64,000 bases of DNA from Typhlomys cinereus (Eukaryota > Chordata > Mammalia > Rodentia > Platacanthomyidae), in assembly GCA_023101885.1 (NCBI GenBank), contig JALPQD010000393.1:558001-622000 (forward strand), written 5' to 3'. The notes under the pieces were generated by a model, which was given only the letters and a program-made list of their open reading frames with translations, was not told the origin of the DNA and made no database searches. The position numbers and the translations under genes are program-made. This document shows positions 46,345-55,179 of this stretch, piece after piece (position 1 is the stretch's first letter; each line of letters opens with the position of its first letter).

Positions 46345-47062
46345 GTTGGTCAGGGTTCTCTGGAGGAACAGAACCTATAGACTGTGTATGTCTATGATAT
46401 ACATATAAATAACTTTTAAATCAACTCAACTCACAATAAAAGCTGTATATGTATGTGTGTATATATATGCATAAATGACTTTATTAAATAAATAAAGCAA
46501 TGTCCTTCAATTAGTCACCTGCAGCTGCTTCATTCTTGACCTAATATCTCACAAAACTTATGGATCTCAAGAAAATCTTAAGCCTCATTTAGGTTGGAGG
46601 GCTGAAGAGGCTCTGATGTCAGGGAGAGACAGCAGTCAGGCTGAAGACTCTGGGCTCTGAAATGGGCGAAAAACAGCTGGGCTTGAATGTCAATGATGAT
46701 CAGTGTTAAGACCCAAGAAACTAGGCTCCAGTAGCAGTCAGAACATCAGCAAAGTCAAAAGGGCCAAGCTCTGAGCCAGCCAAAGATGGAGGCAACAGTG
46801 GCAACAGCGAACGGAGAAGGTAACAATGCATTGGCAATGGTCTCAATGACAAAGACACAAGGCAAGGGAAGAGTAGGTCGCTCTCCCTTGCATTTTCTTT
46901 GCTGGGGCTTGCCACTGGAAAGCACCATCGCCTAAACCCTATCAATTAAATAGTCATTTGCAGGCTCTTTCAAGGGTTTGCCCCAACCATTGATTCTTTA
47001 TAAATGTCCCCCAAACAGCTTGCAACTCTTAAGTTGACACCTGAATCTAGCCATCACGATAT
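46345..47062 (-). mobile_element. Old LTR-like repeat
   Basis: It begins 'gtcagggttctctggaggaacag' and ends near 'aagttgacacctgaatctagcc', the reverse complement of a widespread mammalian repeat type that starts TGTCAACTT... and finishes ...GAGAACCCTGA. Long and diverged; the exact class was not resolved. Confidence 0.5.
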
Positions 47063-47309
47063 ATATGTGCATGGCTTTGTGAATTCCTATGTTTTTCCTT
47101 TGGTAAATACTTTGAGGAGAAATTTTTAGATTATAAGATAAATACATTTTTATTATTAAGAATGTAGAAAAAAACCCTTCTTACTTTCTCAAATGCTAGT
47201 TCCAGGTTAAGTTTCCATTGTATAATTGCCTTTGCCTTTTCCTTATTTACAGTGATATTATATGTCTCATTTCTTTTCTTATTACATTTTTTGCCTAGTT
47301 ATACAAGCT

Positions 47310-47805
47310 AAATAAGTACCCCCTTCTTCTCCCTCCCTCTTCTCTTCCCCCTGTTGTCTCTCATTCCACTCTCCCCCCTCTTCCCCATCCCATCAACTCT
47401 TTTCCTTCCTTCCTTCTCTCTTGGTGCTTGGTCCAGAGCATGTGGACACTGAATTTCTCTGTGAGTCATCGATACTAGTGAGAGTTCAGGACTCAGTGGC
47501 ATACCTTGGGACCCCTTCTTGGACAGCTCGCTATTATGGGAACTCTATTATGACTGTCTAACTCCTTGTCTCTAAGGATCCTATTGTCTAAAGCCTTCTC
47601 CCCTGTGATCCATGCTAGACTTTTGGGGTTGTTGACATGTCAGCTATTGTCCAGGTCAGGCAAGGTCCAATCACATTGTGGCTATATCCTGGCTGCTATA
47701 GGCCTGATTTGTGTGGAGTATCTTGTATCTTGTTGGTTCTGCCCATCTTTAGGCTCTTACAGTCTTGCCACCCCCCCTCCTCAAGGTTCCCTGAGCTTTA
47801 CCAAC
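47310..47805 (-). mobile_element. Older L1 3' UTR fragment
   Basis: C-rich polypyrimidine tract at about 47318-47415 (the complement of an L1 G-rich tract). Landmarks parallel to the young 3' UTR follow: 'taactccttgtctctaaggatc', 'catgctagacttttgggg', 'gtggagtatcttgta', 'aggctcttacagtcttgcca', 'ccctgagctttacc'. It is more diverged than the other copies and represents an older subfamily. Confidence 0.7.
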
Positions 47806-47845
47806 TAAATCTCATTTCTATTTTAAAAAGTTTTATTTATTTTTA

Positions 47846-48053
47846 AAACTTTTTGCATGCATGCATGTGTATGTATGCATGTATGTGTGTGTTTGTGTTA
47901 TCAGAGAACACTATGTAATCATGGAGGACTAAGGTTGAATTCAGGAGTCATCCTGGATTGCTTACACTTCCTTTTGCTTTGCTCTGGAATTTGTCAAGCT
48001 CTGATTTCCAAAGGCGGAAGTTCAGACTGCTGCCATTTCTGCCTAGCATTCTT
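47846..48053 (-). mobile_element. tRNA-derived SINE, 3' part, split by the young L1
   Basis: Includes a CATG/TATG-rich tail region (about 47853-47900) and a body with 'gagtcatcctggattgctta' and 'tgctgccatttctgcctagc', parallel to 39160-39300. The SINE resumes at 54512 on the far side of the L1, so the L1 inserted after the SINE. Confidence 0.85.
48039..48053. repeat. L1 target-site duplication, left copy
   Basis: Exact 15-bp match to 54497-54511 (starting CTGCC, ending TTCTT), directly next to the poly(T) that represents the L1 poly(A) tail. Confidence 0.95.
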
Positions 48054-48066
48054 TTTTTTTTTTTTT

Positions 48067-48097
48067 CATTTTTCCATTTCTAATCTCTATTGAATTA
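48067..48097 (-). other. Extra sequence between L1 3' end and terminal poly(A)
   Basis: After the normal L1 A-rich terminus (about 48098-48125 here, comparable to 19775-19798), about 30 bp of non-A-rich sequence separates it from the terminal poly(T) at 48052-48066. It may be a very short 3' transduction. Confidence 0.5.
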
Positions 48098-49197
48098 TTT
48101 TTTTATTTTTTATTTTTAATACATTTTTATTATTATTTCAGCTCATACAAACGTAATAGGTACACCAGTTCCCTCCCTCCCTCCTCCTCCCCCCGAACCC
48201 CCTGCTCCCCCTCACCTCACCCCTCCCTCCCCATCCCCCCATGCCTCCCGCCCCAATTCCCAGAGTCCTTTCTTGTGCATGCCTGACTCTCCTCTGGGTC
48301 CTCCTCTCCGATGATGTACAAGGACCCAGTGGCATTTCCCTGAACCCTTTCCTGTGTTCCCCCTAAGCATAGGAACACTACTGTGGCTGTCAATCCTTTG
48401 CCTCCAAGGATCTTGGTGCCTTTAGCAGATGCTAGATTTTGTGAGGTCAATAGTGTGTTGGACATTGTGCCGGGCATGCAATGTCCAATTATGATTGCTT
48501 CGGCCCTAACTAGTGTGGAGTATCTTGCAAATCATTACTCCTCCCATCCTTTTGCTCTTACACTCTTACCGCCCCCTCTTCCGCAAATGTCCCTGAGCTT
48601 CAGGATGGGGAGAGATTTGTCTGGCCTAGTTCTAGGTGGTTGATATAGAGTCTCTGAAGTTCTGGATAGTGGTTTGTTAATTTTCTTTTGCAGTTTTGTT
48701 GCTCCTGCAATGCCCTTCACTCCATCGTGATGGGCACTGTATGTCACCCCCTGGCCAGAGACAGAAAGCTGTTAAACTGGAGTCTTATTATAAGAGCACA
48801 TTCAAGGGTAGATGTAATACTTATACCCAAAAGTGAAATCGCAGGGTCATATGGCATTTGGCAATGGGAGGGGTCAATCACCCATTTGCAAAATGGTTAC
48901 ATTTTAATCTGCCGGATTATATGCCCTCCCCTTCTGGTGAGTTCATACCCCCTTAGTTGTAAATGATCAGGAACGAATGTCTGTGAACTTAACTAGGTGT
49001 CACATTACTTTCTTGCAGTCCTTGATGGAGGCCTATTTTCTCTACTGTAACGTGGTCACTTCTCTCCTTGTTTCTGGTGTGGCCCTCCAACCCCATCCCT
49101 CCTGTTCATAATCCTTGCAATTACTATAGGTAATACATAGATTTACCTATGAGTGTCTCAAGATGGGCTGGGTGGGTTTGGTATTAGGAGCCACCGA
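48098..49197 (-). other. L1 3' UTR
   Basis: About 1.1 kb from the ORF2 stop at 49198-49200 to the A-rich end. Includes a polypyrimidine tract on the plus strand at about 48168-48240, the G-rich polypurine tract on the L1 sense strand. It contains a 39-bp near-copy of an ORF2 segment at 48821-48859. Confidence 0.85.
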
Positions 49198-52100
49198 TTA
49201 GGGATACATACAGTGCTTAATTTTCTGGGTCTGGGATACTTCACTTAATATAATTGTTTCTAATGACATCCATTTCCCGGCAAATTCCAGTAATTTATCA
49301 TTTTTGATGGCTGAGTAGTACTCCATTGTATAGATGTACCACCTTTTCCTTATCCACTCGTTAACTGTTGGACATTTGGGTTGATTCCATGTCTTTGCTA
49401 TTGTAAACAGTGCTGCTATGAACATGGTTGTGCTTGTGCTATCGAGGTGAACCTCTGCTGTATGGGGGGGTTATACCCAAAAGTGGAATCGCAGGGTCAT
49501 ATGGCATTTCAATCTTTAATTTCTTTAAGAATCTCCAGACGGCTCGCCAGAGTGGCTGTATGAGCCTGCATTCCCACCAGCAATGTAGGAGAGTTCCCCT
49601 CTCTCCACATCCTCTCCAGCATTTGTTGTTGTTTGTATTGTGGATTTTTGCCATCCTGACTGGGGTGAGATGATATCTCAGGGAAGTTTTGATTTGCATT
49701 TCCCTGATGGCTAAAGAAGTGGAGCATTTTTTAAGATATTTGTTAGACATTTTAATTTCATCCCTGGTAAAATTTCTTTTAAGTTCCAGGACCCATTTTT
49801 TAATTGGGCCATTGGTTTCCTTGGTGTTTAGTTTTCTAAGTTCTTTGTGCACTCTGAACAGTAGAGCTCTATCAGATATGTGGTTAGTGAAGATTTTCTC
49901 CCATTCTGTTTGAGCTCATGTTACAATCTCTTTATCTGAACAGAAGATCTTTAATTTCACAAGATCCCAACTGTTGAGAGTTGGTAGCAGTGACTTTGTC
50001 AATGGATGTCTGTTTAGGAAATGTTGGCCTAGCCCAATCAGCTCGAGGGAGTTCCCTATCCTGTCAACTATGGTTTTTATAGTCTCTGGCCTGATATCAA
50101 GGTCCTTGATCCACTTGGAATTAAGTCTTGTACATGGTGACAAGTACGGGTCCAGCTTTAATCTTCTGCATGTGGAGATCCAATTTTGCCAGCACCATTT
50201 GTTGAAGATGCTGTTCTTTTTCCATTGGATTCTTTGGGCCCCTTTGTCAAAGACCAAATGGCTGTAATTTTGTGGCCTATATCTGGGTCTTTAAGCCTTA
50301 TCCATTGATCTGTGTGTCTATTTTGGAGCCAGTACCAGGCTGTTTTTATAACTATGGATTTGTAATATAGACTAAGGTTCGGTATGGTAATACCTCCAGC
50401 AGTGTTTTTGTTACTCAGTATTGTCTTTGCTATCCTGGGTCTTTTGTGCCTCCATATGAATTTTGAGATTGTTTGGTCAACTTCTTTAAAGAATTGCTTT
50501 GGGATTTTAATTTGTATAGCATTGAATTTGTATATTGCCTTTGGTAGGATGGTCATTTTTACAATGTTGATTCTGCCAATCCAGGAACATGGGCGGTCTT
50601 TCCACCTTCTGGTGTCTTCTGCAATTTCTTTCTTTAGGGTTTTAAAGTTTTCATTGTAAAGGTCTTTTACCTCCTTGGTTAGGTTTATACTAAGGTATTT
50701 CATTTTTTTAGGGGCTATAGTAAATGGGATTGTTTCTCTCAAGGCTTTTTCACTTCTCTCATTCTGGGCATACAGGAAGGCTTCTGATTTTTGCACATTT
50801 ATTTTGTATCCTGCCACCCTGCTGAACTTCTCAATTAGTTCCAAGAGCTTCCTGGTGGAGTTTTCGGATCACTCAGGTATAAGATCATGTCATCTGCAAA
50901 TAGGGATAGCTTGACTTCTTCCTTGCCGATTTGAATCCCTCTTATGTCCCGTTCTTGTCTTATAGCTTCAGCTAAGACTTCAAGTACAATATTGAATAGA
51001 AGTGGTGAGAGTGGACAGCCTTGTCTAGTTCCTGATCGAAATGGGAAGGCTTCCAATTGTTCCCCATTGAGCATAATCCTTGCTGTGGGCTTGTTGTATG
51101 CAGCTTTTATTATATTGATAAAGGTTCCTTCCATCCCAACCTTCTCTAGCGTTTTGATCATAAAAGGCTGTTGGATCTTGTCAAAAGCTTTTTCTGCATA
51201 TATCGAGAGTATCATGTGGTCTTGGACTTTGGAGTGGTTTATATAATGAATTACATTTATTGATTTGCGTATGTTGAACCAACCTTGTGTGCTGGGGATG
51301 AAGCCTACTTGGTCCTCGTAAATAATCTTTTTGATAGGTTTTTGAATCCGATTTGCTAAGACTTTGTTGAGAATCTTTGTGTCTGTGTACATCAGAGAGA
51401 TCGGCCTATAGTTTCCTTTTTTTAAGTGAGTCTTTATTAGGTTTTGGGATTAAGATGATATTTGCTTCATAGAAGGAATTTGGTAGTGTTCCTTCCTTTG
51501 CTATTTGATGGAACAGTTTAAGGAGTATTGGTATTATTAACTTCTTAAATGTCTGGTAGAACTCTGTGCTGAATCCATCTGGTCCAGGACATTTTTTGGT
51601 GGGAAGATTCAAGAATACTTCCTCAATTTCCTTATATGTTATAGGACTATTTAAATAATTCACAACTTCCTGATTCAATTTAGGTAAGTTGTGTTTACTT
51701 AGCAATTCATCCATCTCTTTTGTGTTGTCAAACTTCACAGAGTACAAGTTTTTGAAATATGATGTTATAATTCTCTGGATTTCTTGGGTATCAGTAGTGA
51801 TAACTCCATGTTCATTTCTAATTTTGTTAATTTGGGTTTTCTCTCTCTTGCTTTTGGTTAATTTAGCTAGGGGTATATCAATCTTAATGATTTTTTCAAA
51901 GAACCAGCTTTTTGACTGGTTGATTTTTTCTATCGTTTTCTTAATCTCGATTTCTGATATGTCTCCTCTTATTTTGCTAATCTCCTCTCTTCTATTACTT
52001 TGGGATAAGATTGCTCTAGTTTCTCTAAAGCTTTAAGCTGCATTGTTAAGTTGTTTATTTCTGATGTTTCTGATGTAGGCATTAAGAGCTATGAACTTAC

Positions 52101-52978
52101 CTCTTAGAACAGCTTTCATTTGTGTCCCAGAGATTTTGGTAAGTTGTATTTTCATTATCATTCGCTTTCAGGAAATTTTGAATTTCCTTTTTAATTTCTT
52201 CCTGAATCCAGTTCTCATTCAGCATCATATTGTTAAGTTTCCAGGAATTAGTGTATTTTCTCTTGTTTGATGTGTTTTGGATGTCCAGCTTTAGGCCGTG
52301 GTGGTCTGATAGGGCACAGGCTATCAGACCTATATTTGTAGATTCGTTTTGTGGTCCAATATGTGATCTATTTTGGAGAAAGTTCTGTGTGCTGCTGAGA
52401 AAAATGTGTATTCTTTGGTGCGTGGGTGAAAAGTTCGATAGAGATCTGTAAGGTCCATTTCTTTAAGGGTTTGATTAAGTTCAAAGTGTCTCTGTTAAGC
52501 TTTTGACCTGTTGATCTATCCCATGTTGAGAGGGCAGTGTTGAAGTCCCCAAGAATTATCGTTTGGGGGTTGATTTCTTGCTTTAAACGCTGTAGGGTTT
52601 TTTAATGAATGTGGAGGGACCTGTATTGGGTGCATATATGTTCAGTATTGTGAAGTCTTCCTGGTGAATTGTACCTGTGACTAAAATGTAGTATCCATCT
52701 GTGTCTCTTATAATTTTCTTTGGTTTGAAGTCCACTTTGTCTGATAGCATAATGGCTACTCCTGCCTGTTTTCTGCTTCCATTAGCTTGTAGAATTGTTG
52801 ACCAGCCTTTTATTTTTAGAGCGTGCCTATCTTTTGTGGTGAGATGGGTTTCCTGTAGGCAGCAGATTGATGGATTGTGATTTTTAATCCAAGTTTGTAA
52901 TCTGTGTCTCTTGATCGGTGAATTAATTCCATTGACATTTAGTGTTATAATGGACAAACTATGTTTAATTCCAGACAT
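49198..52978 (-). pseudogene. L1 ORF2 (endonuclease/reverse transcriptase), disrupted
   Basis: About 1,260 codons in total, the normal ORF2p length. The start at 52978 opens with MSGIKHSLSIITLNVNGIN, the usual ORF2p N-terminus. The endonuclease has the N-V-N-G and Q-E-T-H catalytic-site motifs. Reverse transcriptase follows with PLSPLLFN and the F-A-D-D active site near 50890-50910. A cysteine/histidine motif (C-x3-C-x7-H-x4-C) lies near 49620-49670. The C-terminus around 49220-49420 contains MEYYSAIKND. Disruptions: frameshifts near T6 at 52598-52603, near T7 at 51417-51423, near 50835-50870, near 50225-50255 and near G7 at 49464-49470, plus an in-frame TGA at 49916-49918. There may be others between 51750 and 52580. 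It cannot make full ORF2p as read. Confidence 0.95.
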
Positions 52979-53028
52979 TTATTATGTTTAGTAGTTTTTA
53001 TAAGTATATTGCTTCGCTTTTAATGGTG

Positions 53029-54093
53029 TTATACTTGCCTTCTGTTCTCCTGGATATGCCTGTTTTTTTCTTCACGCTTGAGTATCATTTCTAGCATTTT
53101 TTGAAGGCCTGGTTTGGTGGACATGTATCCCTTCAAGTTGTCTTTGTGCTGGAAGATTTTTCTTTCTCCCTCGATCATGACAGATAGTTTTGCAGGGTAA
53201 ATCGGCCTGGGTTGACATTTTTGCTCATTCAATACTTGAAGTATGTCTCTCCAAGCTCTTCTTGCTTTTACTGTTTCTACTGAAAAGTCATTTGTTATTT
53301 TAATAGGTTTACCTTTAAAAGTGACTTGTTTTTTCTCCCTTGAAGCTCTCAGCACCAGTTCTTTATCTTGAATGTGGAGTGTTTTAACTATTATTTGCCG
53401 TGGCGTGCTTCTATTTTGGTCGTATCTGTTTGGGGTGTGGAATGCCTCTTGTATATGGATGGGCCTCTGTTTTTTTAGATGAGGAAAGTTTTCCTTGATG
53501 ATCGTTTGAAAAATTTCCTCAGGGGTGGTATTTTGGGATTCTTGATCTGGTATTCCATGAATACGCATATTAGGCTTCTTCGGGGTGTCCCATATCTCCT
53601 GGATATTTCTCTCAAGTATCTTTTTGGCTTTAACAACCTGTTCCATTGAGCTGGTTAGTACTCCCACTTTATCTTCAAGGTCTGAAATTCTGTTTTCTGC
53701 TTCGTTAGTTCTGTTGATAAGACTCTCTGTGGAGTTCTGGGTTGAAGATAACTTGTCTTGTAGCTCAGTTTTAAACTCTGCTTGAGTCTGTTTTAACTGC
53801 TCTATGCCAGTTTTTGTTTCTTGCACTGTTTTTCTCAACTCCTCCAAGTGTCTGTTGTGTTCCTCTTCAAAGCAATTGATTCGATTATGTAATTCCTTCC
53901 GGATTTCCTCTTTCATAGTATTGAACATGGTAATGATCATATTTTGAAAGTCGTTATCCTGGGTCAGGCTTTCTTGGCCATTTTCCATGGGTTTGTTCTG
54001 GTTGGAGTCTAACATTATGGGATTAATTCCTTTAGTGGGAAATTTGTTTACTTGAGTGTTGCTTCTCATGGATTTGCACTTTGACTTTGGCAT
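53029..54093 (-). CDS. L1 ORF1p, RNA-binding chaperone of LINE-1 (intact)
   Basis: An uninterrupted 354-codon frame, full length for mammalian ORF1p. This family binds L1 RNA as a trimer and packages it into ribonucleoprotein particles for retrotransposition. Visible order: a basic/polar N-terminus (MPKSKCKSM), a long heptad-rich coiled coil (about residues 55-160, including NEAENRISDLEDKV), an RRM-like domain (about 165-265, with MRIHGIPDQE), and a basic C-terminal domain (about 265-340, with RRAWRDIL). The start is chosen because it begins the coiled-coil-containing frame just downstream of the GC-rich 5' UTR. It lies 50 bp before ORF2. Only ORF1 is intact here, so the product could at most act with ORF2p from another L1. 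Confidence 0.93.
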   Translation of the reverse strand: MPKSKCKSMRSNTQVNKFPTKGINPIMLDSNQNKPMENGQESLTQDNDFQNMIITMFNTMKEEIRKELHNRINCFEEEHNRHLEELRKTVQETKTGIEQLKQTQAEFKTELQDKLSSTQNSTESLINRTNEAENRISDLEDKVGVLTSSMEQVVKAKKILERNIQEIWDTPKKPNMRIHGIPDQESQNTTPEEIFQTIIKENFPHLKKQRPIHIQEAFHTPNRYDQNRSTPRQIIVKTLHIQDKELVLRASREKKQVTFKGKPIKITNDFSVETVKARRAWRDILQVLNEQKCQPRPIYPAKLSVMIEGERKIFQHKDNLKGYMSTKPGLQKMLEMILKREEKNRHIQENRRQV

Positions 54094-54496
54094 TGTCGTT
54101 TTAACTCTTAAGATCTTTCAATTTCACTAAACTGAATTATTTAGCCTGGGGGTAGGCAGGGACGGAGCTTACCTAGGTTGCGGATGAGGCCCGACTGGAC
54201 TGCGGTGTGTGCTTGTCCAGGCCGGCGGAGCGGGTGGGGAAGGGAGGACCGGGGCGTTGGCGTGGAGCTATTTAACCCAAGGGGAACTGGGGCGGGGTCC
54301 GGGCCCAGGGGGAGGTCCTCCTCGTCCCTCGACCCTGCGCGGGGCTCCCGGCTGGATGGTGGGGTAGGAGCTGGGTCCCTTGGGCTGACCTGGGGTTCTG
54401 GTGGGCGGTGCGGGCAGAGCTTAGCTAGGTCGCGGATGAGGCCCGGCTGGACCGTGCGCACGTGTCCAGGCCGGAGGAGTGGGGTGGGGAAGGGAG
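54094..54496 (-). promoter_or_regulatory. L1 5' UTR with tandem promoter monomers
   Basis: GC- and CpG-rich, unlike its surroundings. Two homologous blocks (about 54161-54250 and about 54413-54496) share 'gcggatgaggcccg' (starting at 54180 and 54432) followed by 'ctggac' and 'gtccaggccgg', a period of 252 bp. So the 5' end holds one complete monomer and the first third of another. Monomeric internal Pol II promoters are known in mouse L1 families; these monomers are not ones I recognise. The 5' truncation falls inside a monomer, as is common. Confidence 0.75.
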
Positions 54497-54511
54497 CTGC
54501 CTAGCATTCTT
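54497..54511. repeat. L1 target-site duplication, right copy
   Basis: Exact 15-bp partner of 48039-48053. It marks the 5' end of the L1. Confidence 0.95.
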
Positions 54512-54556
54512 CCTTCTGCTTGTGAGGCAGAGTCTTAATCCCTGAGCCATATCTCA
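54512..54556 (-). mobile_element. tRNA-derived SINE, 5' (head) part, split by the young L1
   Basis: Minus-strand head (GAGATATGGCTCAGGGATTAAG) completes the SINE whose body lies at 47846-48053. Confidence 0.85.
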
Positions 54557-54666
54557 TAAAATAAATTTATTTATAAATTTTATCACAAAAGATAAAACAT
54601 GAAAGTTATTCATTCTATGGGACAATGCAATGCTTTCATACATAGTTAATATTTCAATAGTTAAGC

Positions 54667-54895
54667 AGACTGGAGAGATAGCTCATGGGTTAAGACTGTC
54701 TTGCAAGTAGAAGGTCCTGAGTTCAGATCCCAGGTCCCATGTAAACGCCAGACAGAAACAGCCATGGCATGCACTTCTGGCTGTGATGGCTAGAGCCTGA
54801 GAAATTCCAGAGTGAAGTAAGAAGGAGGTAGAATCAATGCAGGATGGTTTTCAAAGTCATCCTTTATCCTCCATAGGGACACACAGTAACCTCTG

Positions 54896-54934
<39 letters not shown>
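54667..54934 (+). mobile_element. tRNA-derived SINE, plus strand, best-preserved copy
   Basis: Head 'gactggagagatagctcatgg' with an A-box-like segment; B-box-like 'cctgagttcagatccc'; about 150-bp body ('gccatggcatgcacttctgg', 'gcctgagaaattccagagtg'); terminal (AC)n at about 54899-54932. Possible 10-bp TSD with one mismatch at 54658-54667 and 54937-54946. A useful reference for the family in this window. Confidence 0.88.
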
Positions 54935-54935
<1 letters not shown>

Positions 54936-54974
54936 GTAGCTAAGCACATTTATTTATTTATTTATTTTTTGTTT

Positions 54975-55172
54975 ATTCTTTTTTTTATTAAAAATTTAAT
55001 TATACATTTAAAAATTTTTTTACCAGTTCCCTCCCTCCCCCCTCCTCCCCCCGAACTCCCTCCTCCCCCTCCCCATCTCCCAGTGCCTCCCTCCAATTCC
55101 CAGAGAGTCCTTTATTGTGTACGCCTAACTCTCCACTGGGTCCTCCTCTCCGATGACATATAAGGACCCAGT
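54975..55172 (-). mobile_element. 5'-truncated L1 3' end, minus strand
   Basis: T-rich start (poly(A) side), a C-rich tract at about 55025-55080, then 'gtcctttattgtgtacgcc' and 'gtcctcctctccgatgac', nearly the same as 30250-30320. It stops after about 200 bp: a severely 5'-truncated insertion of the same subfamily as the transduction-bearing copy. Confidence 0.85.
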
Positions 55173-55179
55173 GAACATT

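Larger units (their letters stand above)
48054..54496 (-). mobile_element. Full-length young L1 (LINE-1), minus strand
   Basis: 6.44 kb, complete from promoter monomers (about 54496-54094) through ORF1 (54093-53029), a 50-bp spacer and ORF2 (52978-49198) to the 3' UTR and poly(A) (plus-strand T-run starting at 48052). It is flanked by an exact 15-bp TSD and inserted in a SINE. ORF1 is intact while ORF2 has several frameshifts and one nonsense codon, so it cannot retrotranspose on its own. Low divergence, CpG content still present in the 5' UTR, and the perfect TSD argue for a recent insertion. The 3' UTR fragments at 19268, 26097, 29954 and 54975 belong to the same or close subfamilies. Confidence 0.95.

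Noticed and set aside
50384..52036. Plus-strand frames of 70-115 codons across the L1
   Set aside because: Antisense shadows of ORF2.
54178..54504. Long Gly/Arg/Pro-rich frames on both strands
   Set aside because: They come from the GC-rich L1 5' UTR, where stop codons are rare; not protein genes.
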